From the NCBI GenBank assembly GCA_030848925.1, contig JANFFA010000002.1:186001-250000 (forward strand): DNA of 64,000 nt, written 5' to 3'. The notes under the pieces are model-generated. The model had not been told where the DNA came from and did not search any database. It saw nothing but the letters and a program-made list of their open reading frames with translations. The position numbers and the translations under genes are program-made. Below are positions 17,359 to 25,750 of this stretch, piece after piece. Numbering within the stretch: the first letter of the stretch is position 1; each line of letters starts with the position of its first letter. The stretch is from Rhodalgimonas zhirmunskyi (GTDB lineage Bacteria; Pseudomonadota; Alphaproteobacteria; Rhodobacterales; Rhodobacteraceae).

Positions 17359-18372
17359 ATGAAAAACTATCTCCTCGGCGCAGGGCTGACCACCGCCGCG
17401 CTCTGCTTCGCGGGCGCGGCACGAGCGCAAGACAGCCGCCTATCCTATGAGATCGAAGTGGAAATCGGCGTCGATTCGGTCATCTCTTCCGATATTGCGG
17501 GCAACGAGATGACAGACACCTACGCCACGGCGAACGTGACGCTGGGCTACAACCTTGCACCGGGCGTCGATGCTTTCCTCGCGCTGACACACGAATCCGT
17601 GCTGGATCCGACAGGGGACCGTACCTTCGAAGATATGGGGATGTATGTCGGTGAACTGGGTCTGTCCTTCGCCGTCGGCCCGGCGGAAGTGCGCGTCGGC
17701 AAGATCGGCGTCCCCTTCGGCATCGCCTGGGACGTGACGCCGGGCTACTACGGCACCGCTTTGGCCGAAGACTATGAACTTTCCGAAATGATCGGCGTCA
17801 GTGCTGCGGTCGAACTGGCGCAAGGCACGCTGACGGCGTCCGTCTTTTACATGGACGATACCGGGCTCAGCCGCTCGTGGGGCGGAACCGACCGCGGGCG
17901 CAACACCGTCGCCGCCGGGGGCGCCGGGAACACCGGCAAGCTCAACAACGTCGCGCTGCAATATGACGTGGAATTCGGCGCGACCTCGCTGCATGCAGGC
18001 GCGTCCTACCTGACACGCGGCCAGGGTGACGTGGCCGATCAAAAGGGCCTCGCGCTGGGCGTTGTGCACGGCATTAATGACGATCTGGAATTGATGGGCG
18101 AGGTCGCGCATTTCAGCGGCTATGGCGGCACCTCTGACAAGGCCACCTATGCGACGCTGGGGCTGGCCTACACCCGCGGGCCGATCACCTATAGCGCTTC
18201 GCTGGCGCAGCGCGACGTCACCAGCACCGGCAAGGATCGAATAGCCACGCTTGGCGTGGACTACGAGTTCAAGAACGGCATCACGCTCACCTCGGGCTAT
18301 GCCTTCATTGACGAGGCTGGCGCCAACAGCCAGGCCCTTGGCATGGCCGTTGTGATCCCGATTGGCGGCTAA
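17359..18372 (+). CDS. Porin-like outer-membrane beta-barrel protein
   Basis: 337 residues. A Sec signal peptide (MKNYLLGAGLTTAALCFAGAARA) is followed by repeated amphipathic strands rich in Gly, Thr and Tyr, for example LSYEIEVEIGVDSV, LGLSFAVGPAEVRVGKIGVPFG and ATLGVDYEFKNGITLTSGYAF, fitting a 16-strand trimeric porin of about the usual size. The C-terminus ends VVIPIGG rather than with the usual aromatic residue. A 5' leader of about 226 nt with a bulged hairpin (around 17248-17278) separates it from hemP. It ends in an intrinsic terminator. Confidence 0.75.
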   Translation: MKNYLLGAGLTTAALCFAGAARAQDSRLSYEIEVEIGVDSVISSDIAGNEMTDTYATANVTLGYNLAPGVDAFLALTHESVLDPTGDRTFEDMGMYVGELGLSFAVGPAEVRVGKIGVPFGIAWDVTPGYYGTALAEDYELSEMIGVSAAVELAQGTLTASVFYMDDTGLSRSWGGTDRGRNTVAAGGAGNTGKLNNVALQYDVEFGATSLHAGASYLTRGQGDVADQKGLALGVVHGINDDLELMGEVAHFSGYGGTSDKATYATLGLAYTRGPITYSASLAQRDVTSTGKDRIATLGVDYEFKNGITLTSGYAFIDEAGANSQALGMAVVIPIGG

Positions 18373-18394
18373 GTGCGCATGAAATCCTGACAGC

Positions 18395-18425
18395 ACGGGC
18401 CGGGGCGAATGCCTTGGCCCGTTTT
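18395..18425 (+). terminator. Intrinsic terminator after the porin gene
   Basis: ACGGGCC (18395-18401) pairs with GGCCCGT (18416-18422), followed by TTTGTTTC. It lies 22 nt past the stop codon. Confidence 0.7.
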
Positions 18426-18483
18426 GTTTCAGGCTATCCCGTAGCAGTCGGTTCTGCCTGAACGTCCTACTGTTTCCGCCGGA

Positions 18484-18858
18484 TCAAGGGGCCAGCGCCA
18501 ACGCGTGGCGGGCTTCGCTCCAGCCATCCGTGTTACAGTGGGCCCGAATCCAGATTTCTTTCATCCCGTCAGGCAGCATCACGTTGAAAAGTGAGCGCGT
18601 GAAAGGCTGTTCCTCGACGTGTGGGTGCATCAGTTCACGATAGGCGAGCGTATTGCCTGCCTTGTCTTCAATCCGCCATCCATCTGCATAGTGATCCCAA
18701 CCGGAATCCGGGTGCGCAAGTGTCACGTCGATGCGCCACCCCATACCGTTGCGCTGCGCCTCGGCCTTGATCACCTCGGGCGGATCGGCATGCAATGGCG
18801 CGGGCAGGACCAGCACGGTGACAAGAGGTATGACGAGGGCTAGGATCGTTCTTTTCAT
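18484..18858 (-). CDS. Secreted hypothetical protein
   Basis: 124 residues from ATG 18858. Residues 1-24 form a Sec signal peptide (MKRTILALVIPLVTVLVLPAP). The mature part has an immunoglobulin-like beta pattern: VIKAEAQRNGMGWRIDVTLAHPDSGWDHYADGWRI is largely beta, and HPHVEEQPFTRS and EIWIRAHCNTDGW look conserved. I recognise it only as a conserved periplasmic protein of this group; a structural or metal-binding role is possible from the His and single Cys, but nothing shows it. A GTG 12 codons upstream is an alternative start. Confidence 0.65.
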   Translation of the reverse strand: MKRTILALVIPLVTVLVLPAPLHADPPEVIKAEAQRNGMGWRIDVTLAHPDSGWDHYADGWRIEDKAGNTLAYRELMHPHVEEQPFTRSLFNVMLPDGMKEIWIRAHCNTDGWSEARHALALAP

Positions 18859-18962
18859 GGAGGCTCTATACCAACGCGTGGCCGCCCGGATCATCTCACG
18901 CTTTCGTCAAGCGGGCGGAGTGAGGCAATTCGGCATCAATCCACAGCTTGCGCTTTTTCAAT

Positions 18963-18985
18963 ATTGGTAATATTAGTTTACCAAT
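18963..18985. promoter_or_regulatory. Inverted-repeat operator upstream of glcD
   Basis: ATTGGTAA (18963-18970) and TTACCAAT (18978-18985) are exact complements separated by 7 nt, 50 nt before the glcD start. The ATTGGT/ACCAAT half-sites resemble those bound by FadR-type GntR regulators such as GlcC and PdhR, though their spacing is usually shorter. Confidence 0.65.
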
Positions 18986-19035
18986 CATGCCGCGCTCACA
19001 CCGATCGGGTGCCGCTCAAGGGAAGGAGCCAGCCA

Positions 19036-20469
19036 ATGGACATGCCAGCCCCCGACGCCCGGATCATGGCGCTCAAACCCGCGCTCGTCGCACGCTTGCG
19101 CGAGGTCTTGCCGCACGATGCGGTGATCGAGGACGAGGCCGAAACCCGCGCCTACGAATGCGATGCGCTGACCGCCTATCGTTGCCCTCCGCTGGCTGCG
19201 GTATTGCCTTCAAGCACTCAGGAAGTTTCGGATGTCTTGCGCATCTGTCACGAAATGGGCGTGCCGGTCGTGCCGCGCGGGTCGGGCACATCGCTTGCCG
19301 GGGGGGCCCTTCCCACCGCCGACAGCGTGATCCTTGGCGTTTCGCGCATGACCGATGTGCTGGAAACGGATTACGAGAACCGCTTCATCCGGCTACAGAC
19401 GGGGCGCACGAACCTCAGCGTTTCGGGCGCGGTCGAGGAAGAGGACTTCTTCTATGCGCCCGACCCCTCCAGTCAGTTAGCCTGTGCCATCGCGGGCAAT
19501 ATCGCGATGAATTCCGGCGGCGCGCATTGCCTGAAGTACGGCGTCACCACCAATAACCTTCTGGGCGTCACAATGGTGATGATGGATGGCGAGGTGGTCG
19601 AGATCGGCGGCGCACATCTGGATGCGGCGGGATATGATCTTCTTGGCCTGATCTGCGGCTCCGAGGGACAGTTGGGCGTTGTGACAGAGGCAACCCTGCG
19701 CATCCTTCGCAAACCCGAAGGCGCGCGCCCCGTGCTGATGGGATACGACAGCAACGAAGTCGCGGGCCAAGTGGTGAGCGACATCATCAAGGCCGGCGTG
19801 CTGCCCGTGGCGATTGAGTTCATGGATCGCCCCTGCATCCGCGCGACCGAGGATTTCGCCCATGCCGGATACCCTGATTGCGAGGCGCTTCTAATCGTCG
19901 AGGTCGAAGGCTCGGACGCAGAAATCGATGAGCAGCTCGACGTGATCCTGCAGATCGCGCGCAAGCACAATCCGGTGGAGTTGCGCGAAAGCGGCTCGGC
20001 GGAAGAGAGCGCCAAGATCTGGCTTGGCCGCAAGAGCGCCTTTGGCGCGATGGGCCAGATCAACGACTACATGTGCCTTGATGGCACGATCCCGGTCAGC
20101 CAGCTGCCCTATGTCCTGCGCCGTATTGGCGAGATGTCGAGAGAGTATGGCTTGGGCGTGGGCAACGTGTTCCATGCCGGTGATGGCAACATGCATCCGC
20201 TGATCCTGTTCGATGCCAACAAGCCCGGTGACCTTGAACTCTGCGAGGCGTTTGGCGCGGATATCCTTCGGCTTTGCGTCGAGGTCGGCGGCTGCCTGAC
20301 CGGCGAGCATGGCGTGGGGATCGAAAAGCGCGACCTTATGGTCAGTCAATTCGCGCCCGACGATCTGGATATTCAGATGGCCGTAAAAGATGTGTTCGAT
20401 CCGAAATGGCTTTTGAACCCCGCCAAGGTGTTTCCGCTGGCGGCCTCTGCCACACGGCGCGCTGCATGA
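19036..20469 (+). CDS. glcD: Glycolate oxidase, FAD subunit GlcD
   Basis: 477-residue FAD-linked oxidase subunit that oxidises glycolate (or D-lactate) to glyoxylate, passing electrons on to GlcE/GlcF and the respiratory chain. The PCMH-type FAD domain shows VVPRGSGTSLAGGALP for pyrophosphate binding and AIAGNIAMNSGGAHCLKYG. The C-terminal FAD-oxidase domain has GNVFHAGDGNMHPLI and GGCLTGEHGVGIEK, the GlcD/DLD signature. GGAAGGAG lies just before the ATG. First gene of the glc operon, behind an inverted-repeat operator. Confidence 0.95.
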   Translation: MDMPAPDARIMALKPALVARLREVLPHDAVIEDEAETRAYECDALTAYRCPPLAAVLPSSTQEVSDVLRICHEMGVPVVPRGSGTSLAGGALPTADSVILGVSRMTDVLETDYENRFIRLQTGRTNLSVSGAVEEEDFFYAPDPSSQLACAIAGNIAMNSGGAHCLKYGVTTNNLLGVTMVMMDGEVVEIGGAHLDAAGYDLLGLICGSEGQLGVVTEATLRILRKPEGARPVLMGYDSNEVAGQVVSDIIKAGVLPVAIEFMDRPCIRATEDFAHAGYPDCEALLIVEVEGSDAEIDEQLDVILQIARKHNPVELRESGSAEESAKIWLGRKSAFGAMGQINDYMCLDGTIPVSQLPYVLRRIGEMSREYGLGVGNVFHAGDGNMHPLILFDANKPGDLELCEAFGADILRLCVEVGGCLTGEHGVGIEKRDLMVSQFAPDDLDIQMAVKDVFDPKWLLNPAKVFPLAASATRRAA

Positions 20470-20492
20470 TGCTCTCCATGACTTGGGCCCGT

Positions 20493-20565
20493 GGGGCACT
20501 GCCCGCCGCCATCGCACACCCGGACCAATGGCCACCCCGGAGTATTTCTGGAAAAATGAAAGACG
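20493..20565 (+). repeat. Dispersed intergenic repeat, copy c
   Basis: Between glcD and glcE. GGGCA-C-TGCCC hairpin sequence (20494-20504), then CCCCGGAGTATTT (20535-20547) and AAAAATGAAAGA, the same parts in the same order as the copies at 30766 and 53010. Confidence 0.6.
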
Positions 20566-20571
20566 TAACCG

Positions 20572-21675
20572 GTGACTGAAGAAGAATTGAGCGAAGCGAT
20601 TGCAGGGGCAACTGGGCCACTGCGCATTCTCGGCGGCGGCACTCGGCCCATTGGGCGGCCCGTAGACGGCGCATTGCTTTCGACCGCGGCGCTGAGTGGG
20701 ATCGTGGATTACGAGCCGGGCGCGCTGACTCTTGTGGCCAAGGCCGGAACTCCCGTGGCCGAGATTGAGACGGCATTGGCGGCAGAGGGACAGCGCCTGC
20801 CGTTCGAACCGATGGATCATCGCGGGCTTCTTGGCACCCAAGGCACGCCCACGATCGGCGGAATCGTTGCCGCAAACGTGAGCGGACCACGACGTATTCA
20901 GGTGGGCGCATGCCGGGATTTCCTACTCGGCGTGCGGTTCGTCGACGGACGGGGCCGAGTTCTGAAAAACGGCGGCCGGGTTATGAAAAACGTGACAGGC
21001 TATGACCTTGTAAAGCTGATGGCTGGCAGCCGCGGCACGCTTGGCGTTTTGAGCGAGGTGAGCCTGAAAGTTCTGCCACGCCCGGCAGAGACGGCCACCC
21101 TGCGCTTCACTGGGCTGAACGAAGAGAGTGCGATCAAGGCAGTGACCGCCGCTCTGGGGTCACCGTTCGAGGTCACCGGAGCCGCGCACATGCAAGGTGC
21201 CACGCTTTTGCGACTCGAGGGTTTTGGTGAAAGCGTGCGCTACCGCGCCAGAGCATTGCAGGATCTACTGGCGAGCTTTGGCAAGGCCGAGGTTTTGCCC
21301 GATGAGATAGAGACATGGCAGGCACTGCGTGACGTGGCCCCCTACCATTCAAGAACAGGCGATGTCTGGCTCTATTCGGTGACACCGACCGAAGCGCCAG
21401 CGCTGGCCGGGCAACTGCGCGGCCATGGCGCGCTGGACGTCATCTTTGATTGGGGCGGCGGGCGGCTTTGGGTGCTTGCGCCCGAAGGGCAGGATATGCG
21501 CCAGACGAACCTGCGCGGTCATGCAACACTGATCCGCGCCAGCAAAGAGACCCGTCGGCGCCTGCCGGTTTTCCAACCCGAACCAGTGCCGATCCAAAAG
21601 ATTTCTCAAGACTTGCGTGCGAAATTCGATCCGAGGGGCATCCTGAACCCCGGATTGATGGAGCACATACCATGA
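20572..21675 (+). CDS. glcE: Glycolate oxidase, FAD-binding subunit GlcE
   Basis: 367-residue second flavin subunit of glycolate oxidase. The N-terminal PCMH domain contains RILGGGTRPIGRP and later GTQGTPTIGGIVAANVSGPRR and KNGGRVMKNVTGYDLVKLMAGSRGTLGV (residues about 135-163), all typical of GlcE. It starts at GTG 20572 with a weak ribosome-binding site; the dispersed repeat lies just upstream. The stop overlaps the ATG of the following membrane-protein gene by 4 nt. Confidence 0.93.
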   Translation: MTEEELSEAIAGATGPLRILGGGTRPIGRPVDGALLSTAALSGIVDYEPGALTLVAKAGTPVAEIETALAAEGQRLPFEPMDHRGLLGTQGTPTIGGIVAANVSGPRRIQVGACRDFLLGVRFVDGRGRVLKNGGRVMKNVTGYDLVKLMAGSRGTLGVLSEVSLKVLPRPAETATLRFTGLNEESAIKAVTAALGSPFEVTGAAHMQGATLLRLEGFGESVRYRARALQDLLASFGKAEVLPDEIETWQALRDVAPYHSRTGDVWLYSVTPTEAPALAGQLRGHGALDVIFDWGGGRLWVLAPEGQDMRQTNLRGHATLIRASKETRRRLPVFQPEPVPIQKISQDLRAKFDPRGILNPGLMEHIP

Positions 21676-22010
21676 TACTTGTCGCCACCTACCTTGCCAT
21701 TTTCGCCGCCGGACCTTTGGTCTTTGTCATCCTTACACGGCCCAAGCCTAGTTTAGATCGTTTCGTGCTGCACAGCGCAGCCGCTTTCGGGTTTCTGGTT
21801 GCCGCTTCGCTTCTTTGGCAGCAACCGGGCCAAGCCGCGATGGTAGGGGCGCTCTTGAGTCTCTGGCTGGGGTGGGTGGTGATGTCTGTAGCAGCCGTGC
21901 AGGCGGTCTGGTTGCGCGGACAGCGCGGCGAGATATGGCGCTGGAGCGCAACACTTGGGGCCACCACAACGGTCGTTCCATGGTTCGGCCTTAGCCTGAC
22001 GTTAATCTAG
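21672..22010 (+). CDS. Small membrane protein within the glycolate oxidase operon
   Basis: 112 residues with about four hydrophobic helices (approximately 2-21, 31-47, 54-76, 92-111), no signal peptide, and short polar loops. The ATGA overlap with glcE and the 27-nt gap to glcF place it firmly in the operon. It is not part of E. coli glcDEF. A membrane anchor or quinone-interacting partner for the complex is an inference from position. I do not recognise the family. Confidence 0.7.
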   Translation: MILVATYLAIFAAGPLVFVILTRPKPSLDRFVLHSAAAFGFLVAASLLWQQPGQAAMVGALLSLWLGWVVMSVAAVQAVWLRGQRGEIWRWSATLGATTTVVPWFGLSLTLI

Positions 22011-22037
22011 ACCAAGCAACAGACCTCCGGGGGACGG

Positions 22038-23330
22038 ATGCAGACGAATTTCACAGAACAGCAGCTGAAAGATGCAGGCACGGCGCGCGCCAACGAAATT
22101 CTGCGCGCCTGCGTGCATTGCGGGTTCTGCACCGCGACCTGTCCGACCTATCAAATTCTGGGTGATGAACTGGATAGCCCACGTGGGCGAATCTACCAGA
22201 TCAAGGACATGCTCGAGAATGAGCGCGAGCCAGATCCAAAGACGGTTCTTCACGTCGACCGTTGCCTGAGTTGCCTCGCCTGCATGACCACCTGTCCATC
22301 GGGTGTGCATTACATGCACCTTGTGGATCATGCGCGCGCTTATATCGAGAAACGCTACAAACGACCGGTAACAGATCGCGCCCTGCGCTGGATTCTGGCG
22401 CGGATCATACCCTACCCCACGCGATTTCGTCTCGCCCTTCTGGGTGCCAAGATTGGCAAGCCGTTTCGCTGGGCGATCCCCGACAAACGCCTGCGCGCGA
22501 TGCTCGAGATGGCACCGAAATCCATCCCGCCGGTCAGCCGAAATGATGATCCGCAAAGCTTCCCCGCCAAGGGCGAACGCAAAATGCGCGTGGCCCTGAT
22601 GACGGGATGCGCACAAAAGGCGCTCGACACGGATATCAACGATGCCACCATCCGCCTGCTCCGACGGCTGGGTTGCGAGGTGGTCGTGGCCAAGGGCGCT
22701 GGCTGTTGCGGGGCCCTGACGCATCACATGGGCAAGGAAGCCGAGGCGCATTCAAGTGCCGCGCGCAACATTGAGGCTTGGATGGCCGAGATCGAAGGCG
22801 ACGGTCTCGACGCGATCGTGATCAACACCAGCGGCTGCGGCACCACCGTGAAGGACTACGGCCACATGTTCCGCGAAGGACCCTTGGCCGAAAAGGCCGC
22901 GAAGATTTCAGACCTGGCCATGGACGTGAGCGAAGTTCTGATGAAGCTCGATCTGCCGGAGGGGCCGGGCAAGAACATGAAAGTCGCCTATCACGCGGCC
23001 TGTTCATTGCAACACGGCCAACAGATCAAGACGCACCCCAAAACCTTGCTGAAACGCGCCGGGTTCGAGGTCGTCGAACCTGCCGACAGCCACCTGTGTT
23101 GTGGCTCCGCGGGCACCTACAACCTGCTCCAACCCGAGATTTCGCAGCAACTGAAGGCGCGTAAGGTTAAAACGCTGGAAGCGAAAACCCCCGAGGTGAT
23201 CGCAGCGGGCAACATCGGCTGCATGATACAGATCGGGTCAGGGACCGGCATCCCTGTCGTGCATACCGTCGAACTTCTTGACTGGGCGACAGGTGGCCCC
23301 CTTCCCCGCAAACTGGCCGAAACAGAGTAA
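22038..23330 (+). CDS. glcF: Glycolate oxidase, iron-sulfur subunit GlcF
   Basis: 430 residues. Two ferredoxin-type 4Fe-4S motifs (CVHCGFCTATCP at residues 25-36 and CLSCLACMTTCP near 75-86) are followed by two CCG cysteine-rich domains (GCAQKALD...GAGCCGAL and AACSLQHGQQ...HLCCGSAGTY), as in GlcF/LutA and heterodisulfide-reductase-like subunits. It relays electrons from the flavin subunits to the quinone pool. GGGGGACGG precedes the ATG. The stop codon lies within a 12-bp tandem repeat. Confidence 0.95.
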   Translation: MQTNFTEQQLKDAGTARANEILRACVHCGFCTATCPTYQILGDELDSPRGRIYQIKDMLENEREPDPKTVLHVDRCLSCLACMTTCPSGVHYMHLVDHARAYIEKRYKRPVTDRALRWILARIIPYPTRFRLALLGAKIGKPFRWAIPDKRLRAMLEMAPKSIPPVSRNDDPQSFPAKGERKMRVALMTGCAQKALDTDINDATIRLLRRLGCEVVVAKGAGCCGALTHHMGKEAEAHSSAARNIEAWMAEIEGDGLDAIVINTSGCGTTVKDYGHMFREGPLAEKAAKISDLAMDVSEVLMKLDLPEGPGKNMKVAYHAACSLQHGQQIKTHPKTLLKRAGFEVVEPADSHLCCGSAGTYNLLQPEISQQLKARKVKTLEAKTPEVIAAGNIGCMIQIGSGTGIPVVHTVELLDWATGGPLPRKLAETE

Positions 23331-23362
23331 GATACCGGGTAAGATACTGGGTAAGATACTGG
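23327..23362 (+). repeat. Three tandem copies of a 12-bp unit at the glcF stop
   Basis: GTAAGATACYGG is repeated at 23327-23338, 23339-23350 and 23351-23362; the first copy differs at one base. Since the unit is 12 bp, the TAA stop is repeated three times in the glcF frame. Confidence 0.85.
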
Positions 23363-23447
23363 GAACTGCGATATGAGGAATTTGCCCTAATTTTGCCGCA
23401 TCACCTCGGTATCCGAAGGACATCCGAATGATTGCCCCGGACTCTTC

Positions 23448-24257
23448 ATGCGTTTTTTGCTCAGCCTCGCCCTTGTTTGTCTTGCTCTGCCCCTCGCGGC
23501 AAAGGACGCAGACCTGAAGCGGCTTGATACCGGAGACGACAGCAAGGGATGGGAGGCCGTAGGCCGCCTCGATCTTGGTCAAAAGGGGTTTTGCACCGGG
23601 GCGCTGATCGCGCCTGATCTGGTTCTGACCGCGGCGCACTGCCTGTTCGATCCCAAAACCGGCGAGCGTCTGGATCCGGGCAAAATGGAGTTCCAGGCCG
23701 GTTTTCGCAATGGTCGCGCCTTGGCCTATCGCGCGGTGCGGCGCGCTGCGGTCCATCCCGATTATTCCTATGGCGGCGGTGTATCGGCAGAGCGCGTTCG
23801 CAACGATATCGCCCTGCTTGAATTGCACCTGCCGGTCAAAAACCCACAAATCCGCCCCTTCGAGATCGCCGATATGCCCGAAGCCGGGGCGCGCGTCGGT
23901 GTCGTCTCATACGCCGAAGGTCGCGAAGAGGCCCCCTCGTTACAAGATGTGTGCCGCGTGCAGGAACGCCGCGAAGGCGTGCTCGTGATGTCCTGCAAGA
24001 TCAACTTCGGTGCCTCCGGTGCGCCGGTCTTCGGCTTCGACGGCGGCAAGGCTCGGATCGTGTCCGTAGTTTCGGCCAAAGCAATGAGCAATCAGCGCAA
24101 CGTATCGCTTGGCACGCAACTGAAAGCACCGCTCGAAGTGGTGCGCGCCGAACTGGCTCGGGGCGAGGCCGGATTTTCATCTGCGGCACCCGGTCAGGCG
24201 CAACGCATCGCCGGTGGCGCGCGGCGTGATACCGGCGCCAAGTTCGTGACTCCATGA
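23448..24257 (+). CDS. Secreted trypsin-like serine protease (S1 family), first of a tandem pair
   Basis: 269 residues. Residues 1-18 are a signal peptide. Catalytic triad by motif: His64 in LTAAHC, Asp120 in NDIALLEL, Ser190 in GASGAPV. The oxyanion motif is GASGAP rather than GDSGGP. Cysteines 49/65 and 169/183 look like paired disulfides. The C-terminus ends RRDTGAKFVTP, nearly the same as the end of the next protein. Acts in the periplasm or outside. Its stop overlaps the next start by 4 nt, so the two form an operon. Confidence 0.88.
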   Translation: MRFLLSLALVCLALPLAAKDADLKRLDTGDDSKGWEAVGRLDLGQKGFCTGALIAPDLVLTAAHCLFDPKTGERLDPGKMEFQAGFRNGRALAYRAVRRAAVHPDYSYGGGVSAERVRNDIALLELHLPVKNPQIRPFEIADMPEAGARVGVVSYAEGREEAPSLQDVCRVQERREGVLVMSCKINFGASGAPVFGFDGGKARIVSVVSAKAMSNQRNVSLGTQLKAPLEVVRAELARGEAGFSSAAPGQAQRIAGGARRDTGAKFVTP

Positions 24258-25075
24258 GGCGCGGCGCGGTTCTTGCCCTTTTGATCGCCACGGCGCTCGC
24301 CCTGCCCTCGGTTGCGGCGGCACAAAGCGCGTTGACCCGGCTGACGGATCGCGCGGATATTTTCGGCTGGGAGGCCGTGGGCCGGATCGATCTTGGCGAT
24401 GGCTATTGCTCGGGCACCTTGATCGCACCCGATCTGGTTCTGACGGCGGCGCATTGCGTCTATGACAAGGCCAGCGGCAAGGCGCGCGATCCCAAACGCA
24501 TGGTCTTTCGCGCAGGCCTGCGCGATGGCAAGGCGATTGCCTCGCGTGCCGTGGCAAAGGTCGTGGCCCACCCCGATTACGATCCGCGTGCGCCCATTGG
24601 ACTTGAGATGATCCGCTCGGACGCGGCTTTGCTGCGCCTTGAACATGCCATCCCGGCCCCGATCGCCGCGCCCTTTCATGTCTATGACGGGCCACAGCCC
24701 AAGGGAGAGGTGAGTGTCGTGTCCTTCGGCAAGGGCCGCGATGACGCTCTGTCGTGGCAGAAGTCCTGCTCAATTCTCGGGCGGCAGGACGGCGTCATCG
24801 CCTTTGATTGCAACGTGACCTACGGCTCTTCTGGCGCGCCTGTTTTCGTGCGCGATGGCGGGCGTATGCGCATTCTGTCACTGGTGTCCTCCGGCAATCC
24901 CAGCGGTGAGGATCACCGGGCCTTCGGGATGGAGCTTGCCCCCGTGGTCACCATGCTCAAACGCAAGATGCGCAGCCTCCCCGCCGTCGGCGCGGCACCC
25001 AAAACGGCCAAGGTGCGCCGCCTGACTGCGGGCAGCACCGATCGCAGCACAGGCGCCAAGTTCATCAAACCCTGA
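24254..25075 (+). CDS. Secreted trypsin-like serine protease (S1 family), second of a tandem pair
   Basis: 273 residues, clearly paralogous to the upstream gene (WEAVGRIDLG, GTLIAPDLVLTAAHC). Signal peptide 1-23. Triad: His67 (TAAHC), Asp123 (SDAALLRLE), Ser193 (GSSGAPV), again with GxSGAP. It is more divergent around residues 135-175. The tail DRSTGAKFIKP matches the tail of its partner. A heat-shock protein gene follows after 128 nt. Substrates are unknown; an envelope quality-control role is only suggested by that neighbour. Confidence 0.87.
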   Translation: MRRGAVLALLIATALALPSVAAAQSALTRLTDRADIFGWEAVGRIDLGDGYCSGTLIAPDLVLTAAHCVYDKASGKARDPKRMVFRAGLRDGKAIASRAVAKVVAHPDYDPRAPIGLEMIRSDAALLRLEHAIPAPIAAPFHVYDGPQPKGEVSVVSFGKGRDDALSWQKSCSILGRQDGVIAFDCNVTYGSSGAPVFVRDGGRMRILSLVSSGNPSGEDHRAFGMELAPVVTMLKRKMRSLPAVGAAPKTAKVRRLTAGSTDRSTGAKFIKP

Positions 25076-25203
25076 GGGCTTGAAACCCGCCTGAACGATA
25101 CCCAAATCTTGCCTGCCGGGGTGCCAACATGGGCCCGGGCACACACCCCGCCTGTCCCCTAGGGAAGGCGACAAAACAGGTATCGCTCAACGGAGGAAAC
25201 CTC

Positions 25204-25671
25204 ATGCGAAACTTTGACCTTGCCCCGCTTTATCGCGCAACCGTGGGCTTCGATTCCATCGCCGACATGCTTGATCGTGTCATGGCCAGCGATGTGAGCC
25301 AGAACACATATCCCCCCTACAACATCGAAAAGACGGCGGATGACGCCTATCGCATCTCGATCGCCGTCGCCGGCTTTGCCGACAGCGACCTCTCGGTCGA
25401 GGTCAAGGAAGGCGCGCTGATCGTGTCGGCCCGCAAGGGAGAAGACGATAGCGAACGCACCTTCCTGCATCGCGGCATCGCCACGCGCGCCTTCGAGCGC
25501 CGCTTCCAACTGGCCGATCATGTGCGCGTCATGGGCGCGACCCATACGGACGGGATGCTGCACATCGACCTCGTCAAGGAAATCCCCGAGGCGCTGAAAC
25601 CGCGCCGGATCGCCATCGCCAATGGCGAGGTGACCCAAAAAGACGTGGTCGACGCAAAAGCCGTCAACTGA
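25204..25671 (+). CDS. Small heat-shock protein, Hsp20/IbpA type
   Basis: 155 residues with an alpha-crystallin domain (about 35-125): YPPYNIEKTADDAYRISIAVAGF, then LSVEVKEGALIVSARK and FLHRGIATRAFERRFQLADHVRV, which match IbpA-type proteins. It holds unfolding proteins in the cytoplasm for refolding by DnaK/ClpB. CGGAGGAAACCTC gives a very strong ribosome-binding site at ATG 25204. The leader (25076-25203) might hold a thermosensor, but I see no clear ROSE-like stem. It ends in a strong terminator. Confidence 0.94.
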   Translation: MRNFDLAPLYRATVGFDSIADMLDRVMASDVSQNTYPPYNIEKTADDAYRISIAVAGFADSDLSVEVKEGALIVSARKGEDDSERTFLHRGIATRAFERRFQLADHVRVMGATHTDGMLHIDLVKEIPEALKPRRIAIANGEVTQKDVVDAKAVN

Positions 25672-25693
25672 TCCTCTCGACCGCTGACACGGC

Positions 25694-25726
25694 AAGGCCC
25701 GGAAGATCGCTCTTCCGGGCCTTTTT
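25694..25726 (+). terminator. Intrinsic terminator of the hsp20 gene
   Basis: AAGGCCCGGAAGA (25694-25706) and TCTTCCGGGCCTT (25711-25723) pair over 13 bp around TCGC, then a T-run. It can also serve the convergent minus-strand gene ending at 25751. Confidence 0.92.
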
Positions 25727-25750
25727 CATGACTACCAGCCGGCAAATCGC

